A DNA stretch of 58,179 nt, from the NCBI RefSeq assembly GCF_030441895.1, contig NZ_JARJAS010000024.1. One strand, given 5' to 3'. A program made the position numbers and the translations under genes. The stretch's first letter is position 1, and each line of letters opens with the position of its first letter. Below the pieces are notes generated by a model. That model was not told the origin of the DNA. It worked only from the letters and a program-made list of their open reading frames with translations, and searched no databases. Positions 1 through 8,343 of the stretch are shown here, one piece after another. Source of the stretch: Enterococcus_D entomosocium. GTDB lineage: Bacteria > Bacillota > Bacilli > Lactobacillales > Enterococcaceae.

Positions 1-10
1 AATTGAATAG

Positions 11-126
11 TGTGGTGGCGATAGCAAGAAGGATACACCTGTAACCATGCCGAACACAGAAGTTAAGCTTCTTAGCGCCGATTGTAGTGAAGGGTTTCCC
101 TTTGTGAGAGTAGGACGTCGCCACGC
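11..126 (+). rRNA. rrf: 5S ribosomal RNA
   Basis: The 116-nt stretch has the conserved 5S core with CCGAACACAG and AAGTTAAGC, and its ends (TGTGGTGGCG / CGTCGCCACGC) pair as helix I. It is the last rRNA of an rrn operon whose 16S and 23S genes lie left of the window. The tRNA genes that follow are very likely on the same transcript. Confidence 0.95.
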
Positions 127-137
127 ATTTCAATTTT

Positions 138-211
138 TCCGGCATAGCTCAGTTGGTAGTAGCGCATGACTGTTAATCATGATGTCGTAGGTTCGAGTCC
201 TACTGCCGGAG
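138..211 (+). tRNA. tRNA-Asn (GTT)
   Basis: Cloverleaf of 74 nt with acceptor TCCGGCA/TGCCGGA, anticodon GTT, T arm with GGTTCGAGTCC and discriminator G. The 3' CCA is not encoded. It is the first of twelve tRNAs behind the 5S gene. Confidence 0.95.
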
Positions 212-259
212 TTCTCTAATAAGAGAAAACAAGCAAGAGTAATGAGCTTCTTTTAGGCT

Positions 260-348
260 GGAGAGTTGTCCGAGTGGCCGAAGGAGCATGATTGGAAATC
301 ATGTAGATGGCTATCGCTGTCTCAAGGGTTCGAATCCCTTACTCTCCG
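260..348 (+). tRNA. tRNA-Ser (GGA)
   Basis: Class II tRNA of 89 nt with a long variable arm, acceptor GGAGAGT/ACTCTCC, anticodon GGA at 294-296 and discriminator G. The CCA end is not encoded. Confidence 0.95.
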
Positions 349-359
349 TTTTAAACTTA

Positions 360-431
360 GGTCCGTTGGTCAAGTGGTTAAGACACCGCCCTTTCACGGC
401 GGTAACACGGGTTCGAATCCCGTACGGATCA
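360..431 (+). tRNA. tRNA-Glu (TTC)
   Basis: 72 nt, acceptor GGTCCGT/ACGGATC with one G-T pair, anticodon TTC at 393-395 in a CCGCC/GGCGG stem, discriminator A. Confidence 0.95.
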
Positions 432-454
432 TTACAATTTAATGAACAACCTTC

Positions 455-527
455 GGGGGTTTAGCTCAGCTGGGAGAGCATCTGCCTTACAAGCAGAGGG
501 TCAGCGGTTCGATCCCGTTAACCCCCA
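455..527 (+). tRNA. tRNA-Val (TAC)
   Basis: 73 nt, acceptor GGGGGTT/AACCCCC, anticodon TAC at 488-490, T arm GCGGTTCGATCCCGT, discriminator A. Confidence 0.95.
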
Positions 528-531
528 TTAC

Positions 532-605
532 GGTTTGGTAGTTCAGTTGGTTAGAATGCCTGCCTGTCACGCAGGAGGTCGCGGGTTCGAGTCCCGTCCA
601 GACCG
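532..605 (+). tRNA. tRNA-Asp (GTC)
   Basis: 74 nt, acceptor GGTTTGG/CCAGACC, anticodon GTC at 566-568, discriminator G. It starts only 4 nt after tRNA-Val. Confidence 0.95.
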
Positions 606-641
606 TTTCATTATTTTTGTAAAACTTATATTTTCTTATAT

Positions 642-717
642 GGCTCGGTAGCTCAGTTGGTAGAGCAATGGATTGAAGCTCCATGTGTCGGCAGTTCGAT
701 TCTGTCCCGCGCCACCA
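642..717 (+). tRNA. tRNA-Phe (GAA), CCA encoded
   Basis: 76 nt with an encoded CCA. The anticodon GAA sits in the loop TTGAAGC, so the base after the anticodon is G rather than the usual A. The acceptor GGCTCGG/CCGCGCC has a T-C mismatch at the fourth pair. Everything else folds normally, and I believe this form is common in Lactobacillales, so I take it as functional. Confidence 0.93.
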
Positions 718-718
718 T

Positions 719-799
719 GGAGGAGTAGCGAAGTGGCTAAACGCGACGGACTGTAAATCCGTTCCTTAGGGTTCAGTGGTTCGAATCCACTCTCCTCCA
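719..799 (+). tRNA. tRNA-Tyr (GTA)
   Basis: Class II tRNA of 81 nt with a variable arm, acceptor GGAGGAG/CTCCTCC, anticodon GTA at 753-755 and discriminator A. It starts 1 nt after the CCA end of tRNA-Phe. Confidence 0.95.
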
Positions 800-804
800 T
801 TTAT

Positions 805-878
805 AGGGGCATAGTTTAAAGGTAGAACAGCGGTCTCCAAAACCGTTAGTGTGGGTTCAATTCCTGCTGCCCCTGCCA
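805..878 (+). tRNA. tRNA-Trp (CCA), 3' CCA encoded
   Basis: 74 nt including an encoded CCA, acceptor AGGGGCA/TGCCCCT, anticodon CCA at 837-839, discriminator G. Confidence 0.94.
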
Positions 879-905
879 TTATATATTTCAATAGTTTCTT
901 ATTAC

Positions 906-979
906 GGCGGGTGTGGCGAAGTGGTTAACGCACCGGATTGTGGCTCCGGCATTCGTGGGTTCGATTCCCATCATTCGCC
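906..979 (+). tRNA. tRNA-His (GTG)
   Basis: 74 nt with the extra 5' G (position -1, base 906) opposite discriminator C979, as expected for tRNA-His. The acceptor GCGGGTG/CATTCGC has two G-T pairs. Anticodon GTG at 940-942. Confidence 0.94.
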
Positions 980-989
980 CTTTCATTTT

Positions 990-1061
990 TGGGGTATAGC
1001 CAAGCGGTAAGGCAACGGACTTTGACTCCGTCATGCGTTGGTTCGAATCCAGCTACCCCAG
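990..1061 (+). tRNA. tRNA-Gln (TTG)
   Basis: 72 nt, acceptor TGGGGTA/TACCCCA, anticodon TTG at 1022-1024, discriminator G. Confidence 0.95.
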
Positions 1062-1102
1062 TACAATCTTCACTTGATTGTAGATTGCAACAATATTATA
1101 AT

Positions 1103-1173
<71 letters not shown>

Positions 1174-1200
1174 TAGTACTAAATACTAACCTTTCAACAT

Positions 1201-1285
1201 GCCGGCGTGGCGGAATTGGCAGACGCGCTGGACTCAAAATCCAGTGCCCGTTGAGGGCGTGCCGGTTCGACCCCGGCCGCCGGTA
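1201..1285 (+). tRNA. tRNA-Leu (CAA)
   Basis: Class II tRNA of about 85 nt with a long variable arm (GCCCGTTGAGGGC) and anticodon CAA at 1235-1237. The acceptor is GCCGGCG/CGCCGGT with a G-T first pair. It is the last tRNA, followed directly by a terminator. Confidence 0.94.
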
Positions 1286-1292
1286 TCATTGA

Positions 1293-1329
1293 TGTATCAG
1301 TCTTTTATAAGATTGATACATTTTTTTTG
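1293..1329 (+). terminator. Terminator of the rRNA-tRNA operon
   Basis: Arms TGTATCAGTCT and AGATTGATACA (one G-T pair) are followed by an eight-T run. The hairpin lies 8 nt behind the last tRNA and closes the stable-RNA transcript. Confidence 0.9.
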
Positions 1330-1473
1330 TTTATAAAAGTCTACAAATACGATTTTGGAGGACAACTCATATAGCAAAGATTTTTTTGTTTTGTTACTAT
1401 TGAAAGCCTTTTCTTAATCTTGTATAGTTTTTACATGAATAGCTGCAAGGAACAGGAAAGAGGGGGGATCAAA

Positions 1474-1944
1474 TTGAAATGGTATGAGAATAGAATCAAA
1501 TCAGCGATAGATGGGACAAATCCAATGGTGATCAAAGAATTGTCTGGCAGTTTTGCTGTTTATGGCGATGTCCAATTTCTTCCTGGATATTGTGTATTAT
1601 TACCTAAAAGAGAGGTGGCTTCTTTAAATGATCTAGATTTAAATGAGCGACAGGTTTTCTTAACTGATATGACTCTTTTAGGAGATGCTATAATACAGTC
1701 GTGTTCTCCATTGAGAATCAATTATGAACTATTGGGAAATACCGATAACTTTCTTCATGCCCATCTTTTTCCCCGTTATGAATGGGAAACCGGCGAAGCG
1801 AAAAAAATGCCTGTTTGGTTGTATGACAAATCCCATTGGACTAATCCAGAGTATCACTATTCAGAAAAAAGAGATGGAGAGCTAAGACAAAAGATAGCCT
1901 CTTGTTTAGAAAATGCCTATCGTTTGTCTAATGAACCTTTCTAA
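1474..1944 (+). CDS. HIT-family (histidine triad-like) protein
   Basis: A protein of about 156 residues that looks like a HIT-superfamily nucleotide hydrolase or transferase. What is seen is N-T-D-N-F-L-H-A-H-L-F-P-R, matching the HxHxH core except that the third His is replaced by Phe. Enzymes of this fold act on dinucleoside polyphosphates or similar nucleotide conjugates; the substrate here is unknown. I chose the TTG at 1474 because AGAGGGGGG lies 6-7 nt upstream. ATG codons at 1420 and 1435 are in frame but have no ribosome site. The gene stands alone and ends at a bidirectional terminator facing the beta-galactosidase gene. Confidence 0.7.
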   Translation: MKWYENRIKSAIDGTNPMVIKELSGSFAVYGDVQFLPGYCVLLPKREVASLNDLDLNERQVFLTDMTLLGDAIIQSCSPLRINYELLGNTDNFLHAHLFPRYEWETGEAKKMPVWLYDKSHWTNPEYHYSEKRDGELRQKIASCLENAYRLSNEPF

Positions 1945-1960
1945 TCTAGTAACCTCAATA

Positions 1961-2000
1961 AAAGAACCTCCATGAAGCGATCGCTTCATGGAGGTTCTTT
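1961..2000. terminator. Bidirectional terminator (perfect 40-nt palindrome)
   Basis: The two 20-nt halves are exact reverse complements (AAAGAACCTCCATGAAGCGA and its complement), with A- and T-rich ends on both sides. It sits between two convergent genes and probably ends both transcripts. Confidence 0.9.
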
Positions 2001-2007
2001 CCTTAGA

Positions 2008-4005
2008 TCAATCAACATACTTAAGAACTGCGACTTCTTTTGGTTTCAGAACTACCAACTGTCTGATTTCTTTGGTTAGAAGGTCTGCTCCAGGGGCTTT
2101 CAGCTTCACTTCTGTTGTCTGCTCGGTATGGTTTAAGAGAAAGACGAGTGTATAGCCAGCACCTTTGCGGCAGGTAACGGAGACTTCAGTAGGAGCAGCC
2201 AAGAAGAGCTGGGCATGAGTCGTTAAATTGTGATTTTCCAGAATGCTCGTTAAAAATGTTGTTAGACCTTCAAGGGACAATTCTGTTCCTACGTAATACG
2301 CATATCCATCGTCGATCCGGTTCATGGTAATGGCTGGCTTATCGGTCAAATAACCGGAATGGAAGGTTGCCAAAGCTTTCGCACCTTTTAGATGGATGAC
2401 TTCCTCCCATAGAGAATTGTCGTTCCGATGACCTTGAAAGTCAGTCTGATGCTGGGTAGCTGCTTTCATTGGGTAAAACTCTTCTACAATGATCCCTAAT
2501 GTGTCTCTAAACAAGCCTGGATAGCCCCCAAGATAGACTTGGTCATTTTCATTGACGATCCCACTAAAGAAATTGGTCAAGAAGATACCGCCTTGTTGCA
2601 CGTAATCATGGATCTTCTTACCGAATGCTTCGGGTGCTGAATAGAGATTTGGGGCGATCACTAAAGGATAGCCGTCTACTGATTCGGAAGGATGGACAAA
2701 GTCTACGCTCAGATTTAACGCCCTTAGTGCGGCATACAGGCTGCGTAACTGATGAATGTATTTTAAGGTTCTTGGTTTGGCATCCAATTCCAGCGCCCAC
2801 CAATTTTCCCAGTCGAAGACAACTGCGACATCAGCCAAGAAGCGCGTCCCAACGATTTCGGATAGTTGCGAAAATTCGTTGCCTAATTGTGCACATTCAC
2901 GAAAGATACGGCTTGACTGAGGATCTCCGTGAGGCACCATCGCACTATGAAATTTTTCCGCACCGCCACGAGACTGTCGCCATTGAAAGAACATGATACC
3001 ATCAGCACCATGAGCTAGCGCTTCATAACTCCAAAGACGCAGCTGGTTGGGGGTCTTGGCCCCGTTGATTTGTCGCCAATTAACGGCGCTGGTGGCTTGC
3101 TCCATGATCAAGAATGGCTTTTTCTTCAAACTGCGGGTTAAATCGTTAGCAAGAAATTGCGGGTAAGGGTTTTTTTCAAAGGGATTCGGGTACGAATTCC
3201 AACTGACCACATCCATTTCAGGGGCCCATTTAAATCCATCTACGTATTTGTGTAAGCCCATAAGATTGGTCATATAAGGAATTTCATGGGAATATTTTGC
3301 GATCGCCGCCTTTTCAATTTGATAAAGTTCCAGATTCATGTCGGAAAGAAACCGACGGTAGTCTAATTGCTGTGCAGGATTTTTGAAGGTTGGCATTGCC
3401 TCTGGTAAGAAAATTTCCTCCCAGCTGCCATAGGATTGACTCCAAAACTTCGTTGACCAAGCATCATTCAATCCAGCGATGGTCAGATATTTCTCTGCTA
3501 ACCATGTCTGAAATCTTTTCCGACAATGATCGCAATAACACTCGTGGATGTGACAGGTATATTCATTATTGATATGCCACATGACCAGCCCTGGATGATT
3601 AGCATAACGGTTTGCGACTGCTTCAGACAAATCGGCGGCATATTGACGATAGATAGGGGAAGTCGGACAGTAGTGCTGGCGCGCACCATGAACCAGTCGA
3701 TTGCCATGAATGGTCACAGGCAGCATCTCAGGGTGTTTTTGAACAAGCCAAGCGGGAGGAGAAGCTGTTCCATTGGCTAGGTCGATCATGATATTGTTTT
3801 CATATAAAAGATCCATCAACCAGTCCAGAAAGTCAAAATCATAGGTGGATTCATCTGGCTGCAGATTGACCCAGCCAAAAATATTGATACTTACATAGTT
3901 CACACCTGCTTCTTTCATTAAGCGCATATCTTCAAGAATGACTTCTTTAGACCATTGTTCAGGATTGTAGTCGGCACCATAGTAAAGCTGACGTTGCGTT
4001 TTCAT
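2008..4005 (-). CDS. GH42-family beta-galactosidase
   Basis: A 665-residue glycoside hydrolase of family 42, hydrolysing terminal beta-galactosides; no signal peptide, so cytoplasmic. The N-terminal YYGADYNPEQW is typical of GH42. The acid/base Glu is in HINNEY (about residue 148) and the nucleophile Glu in LIMEQ (about 302). Cys113, 156, 158 and 161 have the spacing of the structural zinc site of this family. The ATG at 4005 has AAAGGAG 7 nt upstream; an in-frame TTG just before it is too close to that site. No sugar transporter or regulator lies next to it, so its substrate may be a dietary or plant galactoside taken up elsewhere. Confidence 0.93.
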   Translation of the reverse strand: MKTQRQLYYGADYNPEQWSKEVILEDMRLMKEAGVNYVSINIFGWVNLQPDESTYDFDFLDWLMDLLYENNIMIDLANGTASPPAWLVQKHPEMLPVTIHGNRLVHGARQHYCPTSPIYRQYAADLSEAVANRYANHPGLVMWHINNEYTCHIHECYCDHCRKRFQTWLAEKYLTIAGLNDAWSTKFWSQSYGSWEEIFLPEAMPTFKNPAQQLDYRRFLSDMNLELYQIEKAAIAKYSHEIPYMTNLMGLHKYVDGFKWAPEMDVVSWNSYPNPFEKNPYPQFLANDLTRSLKKKPFLIMEQATSAVNWRQINGAKTPNQLRLWSYEALAHGADGIMFFQWRQSRGGAEKFHSAMVPHGDPQSSRIFRECAQLGNEFSQLSEIVGTRFLADVAVVFDWENWWALELDAKPRTLKYIHQLRSLYAALRALNLSVDFVHPSESVDGYPLVIAPNLYSAPEAFGKKIHDYVQQGGIFLTNFFSGIVNENDQVYLGGYPGLFRDTLGIIVEEFYPMKAATQHQTDFQGHRNDNSLWEEVIHLKGAKALATFHSGYLTDKPAITMNRIDDGYAYYVGTELSLEGLTTFLTSILENHNLTTHAQLFLAAPTEVSVTCRKGAGYTLVFLLNHTEQTTEVKLKAPGADLLTKEIRQLVVLKPKEVAVLKYVD

Positions 4006-4437
4006 CAAATCGCTCCTTTATAGACGTTTCTTTAGTATCAAGATACTTGAATCATATCAAATATTCATCTGTTTGATAGCGGTATCATTTGAAAATCATG
4101 AAATGATCCAAAAAAACAAAGATAGTTCAATCTGGTTTCGCAACTAGGGCTATAGTCCGCCAGTTCTTTTGCCTTGCTGTTTTTTTAACAAAAATATACA
4201 ATTGAAAAAGGCGGTAAATTAAAACATCTAAAATTTATCTCTCTAAGTAGTTGTTTTTTTATTAATAGTTTCTTTATAAAAAAATGCATGTTTATAACCA
4301 ACAGATCAAAAAAACTATTAAACATTAGCAGAAGATTACTATGAGTCAAAGAAATGAATAATTATGTGTCGAGGAGTCATAAACGAGGAATGACATAAGT
4401 TATTCCACAAAAAATGCGAAAAAGGAGAGACACGTCC
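4006..4437. other. Intergenic region between divergent GH42 gene and arcA
   Basis: About 430 nt without a credible gene. It must carry both divergent promoters. It is AT-rich, with several short inverted repeats (for example GGAAT...ATTCC at 4387-4406). At 4353-4368, AATGAATAATTATGTG resembles one half of an arginine-repressor (ARG) box (TGAATNNNNATTCA). I see no strong catabolite-repression site. The ARG-box match is partial, so this is only a lead. Confidence 0.35.
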
Positions 4438-5655
4438 ATGAACCAGCCAATACAGATCTTTTCTGAGATTGCGCCCTTAAAGCGGGTGCTGTTGCATCGT
4501 CCAGGAGCAGAATTGGAAAACTTGATGCCGGATTATCTTGATCGCTTGTTGTTCGATGATATTCCTTTTCTAGACCAAGCACAAAAAGAGCATGATTTTT
4601 TTGCCGAGACGTTAAGAAACAGAGGGGTGGAAGTCCTTTATTTGGAAGATCTTGCTGCAGAGACATTGTCGACGACCGGTGCCAAAGAAGCTTTTTTAGA
4701 AGATTATTTAAATGAGACAACGATCCTTGATGAAGAGATTCGCAACGAAGTGCGCAATTTTTTCCTGTCGATCAAAGATAGTCGCTCCTTTATCGATCAT
4801 ACGATGGCGGGCTTGAAAAAAAGTGAGGTAGAAATTCCAAGAGCTAGCAAGTTAACGGCGATCGTTGAAACGGAATATCCTTTTTTGATCGATCCAATGC
4901 CAAACTTGTATTTCACGAGAGATCCGTTTGCTACGATTGGTCATAGCGTTTCCTTGAATCGAATGTATTCTGCAACGAGAAGACGAGAAACCCTCTACGG
5001 AAAACAAATTTTTACGCACCACCCGATGTTTTCCCGCAATGAGACGAACTTTTTGTATCATCGGGACGAAACGACGCGGATGGAAGGCGGCGATCAGCTG
5101 ATTTTATCTGATAAAATCGTGGCGATCGGTATCTCTCAACGAACCGAGGTTGCTTCTATCGAAAAAATTGCCGAAACGATTTTTGCTACAGAACCGAGTT
5201 TTGAACATATCTTGGCATTTAATATTGGTGAAGAACGAAAATTTATGCACTTAGATACGGTCTTTACGATGGTGGATCATGATAAGTTCACGATCCATCC
5301 AGAAATCGAGGGAGAACTTTCGCTGTATTCAATCACTAAACACAAGGACGGTGTGCGAGTATATGAGGAAAAAGATACGTTGGAAAACATTCTTTGCCGT
5401 TATTTAGATTTGCCTGAAGTACACTTGATTCGCTGTGGTGGTGACGACTTAGCGGCAGCAGCCAGAGAACAATGGAATGATGGTTCCAATACATTGGCGA
5501 TCGCCCCAGGGGAAGTCGTGGTCTATGACCGCAATACCATCACCAACGGGTTGTTAAAAGAGGCAGGCGTCAAGTTGAATGAGATCTCAGGAAGTGAATT
5601 GGTTCGCGGACGTGGAGGTCCACGCTGTATGAGTATGCCATTTATTCGTGAGTAG
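4438..5655 (+). CDS. arcA: Arginine deiminase
   Basis: A cytoplasmic enzyme of 405 residues converting arginine to citrulline and ammonia, first step of the ADI pathway that yields ATP and counters acid. The catalytic Cys lies in GGPRCMSMPF at the C-terminus. MEGGDQL and FTRDPFATIG, which carry guanidine-binding and catalytic acids, are present, and the length matches the family (about 410). The ATG at 4438 has AAGGAGA 9 nt upstream. Unusually, arcB (ornithine carbamoyltransferase), arcC (carbamate kinase), arcD and an ArcR regulator are not beside it; the V-ATPase operon follows. A terminator at 5731 makes it a single-gene unit. Confidence 0.95.
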   Translation: MNQPIQIFSEIAPLKRVLLHRPGAELENLMPDYLDRLLFDDIPFLDQAQKEHDFFAETLRNRGVEVLYLEDLAAETLSTTGAKEAFLEDYLNETTILDEEIRNEVRNFFLSIKDSRSFIDHTMAGLKKSEVEIPRASKLTAIVETEYPFLIDPMPNLYFTRDPFATIGHSVSLNRMYSATRRRETLYGKQIFTHHPMFSRNETNFLYHRDETTRMEGGDQLILSDKIVAIGISQRTEVASIEKIAETIFATEPSFEHILAFNIGEERKFMHLDTVFTMVDHDKFTIHPEIEGELSLYSITKHKDGVRVYEEKDTLENILCRYLDLPEVHLIRCGGDDLAAAAREQWNDGSNTLAIAPGEVVVYDRNTITNGLLKEAGVKLNEISGSELVRGRGGPRCMSMPFIRE

Positions 5656-5730
5656 GACGAATCTTTGTTATTTTAATTACGGATTTTTGCTTTGAAATTA
5701 TGAAAGTTAAGAAATAGAAGAGAGAAAAAT

Positions 5731-5776
5731 AAAAGAAAGATTTGAAACGGCATTCTGTTTCTAATCTTTCTTTTTT
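5731..5776 (+). terminator. arcA terminator
   Basis: Arms AAAGAAAGATTTGAAAC and GTTTCTAATCTTTCTTT pair with one mismatch and end in a T run. It lies about 75 nt behind the arcA stop codon. Confidence 0.88.
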
Positions 5777-5835
5777 GTCATCATTTAACCCCCTATAAAT
5801 TGAAAAGGATTTCTTTTTGTGAAAATGTGTAATTT

Positions 5836-5864
5836 TTGTGACTTTTATATGTAAAGACTATAAA
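5836..5864 (+). promoter_or_regulatory. Probable ntp operon promoter
   Basis: TTGTGA and TATAAA with a 17-nt spacer, about 175 nt before ntpF. The sequence between here and 6039 is an untranslated leader holding a terminator-like hairpin; I see no other gene in the 5656-6039 gap. Confidence 0.55.
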
Positions 5865-5964
5865 AAAACGCTAGGAACCTTGTTCTATCGCTAAATTTAT
5901 GGTACGGTTATATTAGAAAACGGAAATAGGTGAAGGTATTTGCCACTTATTGATTTTTGACACC

Positions 5965-6010
5965 CTACGATCAGCGAATGCCATATGCTTGATTTGTAGT
6001 GGTTTTTTTT
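5965..6010 (+). terminator. Terminator-like hairpin in the ntp leader
   Basis: CTAC...ATCAGC pairs with GCTTGAT..GTAG (about ten pairs with small bulges). A run of eight T starts 3 nt after the stem. It lies between the likely promoter and the ntpF ribosome site, so it could reduce or regulate read-through into the V-ATPase genes. Confidence 0.5.
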
Positions 6011-6039
6011 GCGGAAAAAAAGGGAAAGCAGGTGAGAAA

Positions 6040-6351
6040 ATGGCAGTAGATGCAATTCGATTATTACAAGAAGCAGAGCAATTTGCTGAAAATAAAAACC
6101 AAGAAGCGGAAGCAGAAAAAAAACAATTGGCACAAGAACGCGAAGAACGGTTGAAGGCGTTTAAAAAAGAGTTGGCAGAAAAAGAAGCCCAACAAAAAGA
6201 AGCAATCAATCAAAAAATCGCAGCTGAGTTAACACAGTCAAAAGAACCGCTCATGGCTAAAACGAAAGCAGAAGTGGAAACACTACGAACGATCCCTAAT
6301 GAGTTAAAGGAAGAAGCATTGGCAATAATAATAAATAAGGTTGTGACATAA
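6040..6351 (+). CDS. ntpF: V-type Na+-ATPase subunit F (peripheral stalk)
   Basis: A 103-residue, strongly charged Ala/Glu/Lys-rich protein predicted as a long coiled coil (residues about 10-85). It is the partner of subunit E in the peripheral stalk of V/A-ATPases; E. hirae calls it NtpF (subunit G/H in other systems). The ATG at 6040 has AGGTGAG 4 nt upstream; longer in-frame starts upstream would read through the leader. First gene of ntpFIKECGABD, with its stop codon abutting the ntpI start. Confidence 0.88.
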   Translation: MAVDAIRLLQEAEQFAENKNQEAEAEKKQLAQEREERLKAFKKELAEKEAQQKEAINQKIAAELTQSKEPLMAKTKAEVETLRTIPNELKEEALAIIINKVVT

Positions 6352-8343
6352 ATGGCAATTGCAAAAATGCAAAAGTTCAGTCTGTTGACCTTTTACGATC
6401 AGAAAGAAGCTGTTTTAGAGCAGCTGCAAGACTTTCAGGGCGTAGAACTGCTTTCTTCGGAGAAATACTACGATTCTGAAGAAACGACGGGTGTTTTGAC
6501 ACCGGTTCGCGAGGAACAGTCTGAAGAAGAAATGGAGAACCAGTTTGGTCAAGTCAACTGGAGCTTAAATTTTTTAGAAGAATATGTACCCAAAAAAGGA
6601 ATGCTGGCACAACTGCGGCAACCAATCAAAAAATATACCCTTCAAGAATTGGCTGAAACAGCCCACACCTATCCCTGGCAAGAATTATGCCAGACCCTTC
6701 GTAAACAAGACAAACGTCTTCGCTTGATCGATCAAGAAAAACGCGATGTATTAGCACAAGAAGCAGAGCTGTCGATTTGGAAGTATTTTAAAGAGCGTCC
6801 AGCGGTTTTAAAGGAATTAAAAAAATCAGGTGGCTTGCTAGGTTCGATTCCCACTTCTGAAATGGCTGACTTTACGACGAACAGTGAGAAGCTGCCGCTC
6901 GTCTATGTGGAAACTGTTTATCAATCACAAACAACCACTTATTTACTGGTCCTTTTCCACAAAGATGTAAAAGAAAAAGTAACTTCACTTCTTAAAAAAG
7001 TAGCCTTTGAGCAATACATCTACCCTTATGAGGGCATCCCAGAAGAAGATCTGCAAACGATGAAAGAAAAATCCCAACGTTTAATTGATGAAGAAAAAGA
7101 GATCAAAGCCTCTCTTCGTGCAATGACAAACGAGCAAGAAACTTTGCGGATCGTTGCCGAGTATTTAGATGGAGCAATCACCCGCTTAAAAAGCAATAAG
7201 ATGCTTTTACGTTCTACTCATGCGGTCTCGCTTTCTGGCTGGGTTCCTGTTGATGGAACGGCCGAATTAGAAAAACGCATCAAAAAAGGAACCTCGGATA
7301 ACTATTACCTCGAATACCAAGAAGTGACGGAAAAAGAGATTAGTAATGTGCCGATTTTATTAGAAAACGCACGTTGGATCAAACCTTTTGAAGGACTTGT
7401 TCGGATGTACAGCTTGCCGCAATATGACGAGTTAGATCCGACACCATTTATGGCGCCTTTTTATATGGTGGCATTCGGGATGATGGTTGCCGATTTTGGC
7501 TATGGTTTGCTTTTGTTTCTGGCGACGTTTCTTGGGAAAAAGCTGTTCCACCTCAGCAAAGGGCTGGAACAAAACTTGACCCTCTTTCAGTTATGCTCGA
7601 TCCCCACGATTATTTGGGGCTTGATCTATGGCAACTTCTTCGGATTTGAATTCTCATTCCAACTGTTGTCTGCCCAGGATGATGTCAACCAGATCTTAGT
7701 CTTATCCGTGATCTTTGGGTACATCCAGATCATGTTTGGTTTGGCGCTGAAATTCTATATTCTATGGAAGAAAAAAGACCAGAAACTGGCTGCGATGTTC
7801 CAAGCCGGTTCATGGATCGTCTTTTTGATCAGTGTGGCTTTTGTTGCCGCAGGAATGCTGCTTTTCCCTGACACACCGTTACAAATGATTGGGATCGTAA
7901 TGATCGCTGCCAGTCTATTAGCAGTGGCCATCGGAGGCAGTTTAGAAGGTAAAACCTTAGCAGGAAAAATCGGTTCTGGATTGTACGGATTGATGGATGT
8001 GACCAATTATGTTGGTGACTTGATCAGTTACACCCGTCTGATGGCGTTAGGGGTTGCCGGCGGAAGTATCGCCTCAGCCTTCAACTTGATCATCAGCTAC
8101 CTGCCGCCAGCAGCCCGGTTTACGGTTGGTATCTTATTATTTGTGGCATTGCATGGCCTAAATATTTTCTTAAGTTACCTTAGTGCGTATGTTCATGGTA
8201 TCCGTTTGCAGTATTTAGAGTATTTTGGAAAATTCTTTACGGGGGGCGGACGTGCCTTTGACCCCTTCAAATCAAATGAAAACTATGTAGAGATCATCTC
8301 AGAAGAGAAGTTACAGGAGGACAATAATGGAAAATTGGATTAG
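6352..8343 (+). CDS. ntpI: V-type Na+-ATPase subunit I (membrane a-subunit)
   Basis: 663 residues. The N-terminal half is soluble and partly coiled coil; the C-terminal half, from about residue 360, has seven or eight membrane segments. The subunit forms the stator half-channel with the K ring. The essential Arg of the family is in the SYTRLMALGVAGG segment (about residue 560). It starts immediately after ntpF and overlaps ntpK by 17 nt, so translation is coupled. Length agrees with E. hirae NtpI. Confidence 0.95.
   Translation: MAIAKMQKFSLLTFYDQKEAVLEQLQDFQGVELLSSEKYYDSEETTGVLTPVREEQSEEEMENQFGQVNWSLNFLEEYVPKKGMLAQLRQPIKKYTLQELAETAHTYPWQELCQTLRKQDKRLRLIDQEKRDVLAQEAELSIWKYFKERPAVLKELKKSGGLLGSIPTSEMADFTTNSEKLPLVYVETVYQSQTTTYLLVLFHKDVKEKVTSLLKKVAFEQYIYPYEGIPEEDLQTMKEKSQRLIDEEKEIKASLRAMTNEQETLRIVAEYLDGAITRLKSNKMLLRSTHAVSLSGWVPVDGTAELEKRIKKGTSDNYYLEYQEVTEKEISNVPILLENARWIKPFEGLVRMYSLPQYDELDPTPFMAPFYMVAFGMMVADFGYGLLLFLATFLGKKLFHLSKGLEQNLTLFQLCSIPTIIWGLIYGNFFGFEFSFQLLSAQDDVNQILVLSVIFGYIQIMFGLALKFYILWKKKDQKLAAMFQAGSWIVFLISVAFVAAGMLLFPDTPLQMIGIVMIAASLLAVAIGGSLEGKTLAGKIGSGLYGLMDVTNYVGDLISYTRLMALGVAGGSIASAFNLIISYLPPAARFTVGILLFVALHGLNIFLSYLSAYVHGIRLQYLEYFGKFFTGGGRAFDPFKSNENYVEIISEEKLQEDNNGKLD

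Noticed and set aside
442..684. Open reading frames across the tRNA cluster on both strands
   Set aside because: They lie wholly over tRNA-Val, tRNA-Asp and tRNA-Phe genes that fold into clear cloverleaves.
5950..6039. Longer start for ntpF
   Set aside because: The extension would read through the leader hairpin and add Cys-rich residues not found in the family; ATG 6040 has a good ribosome site.
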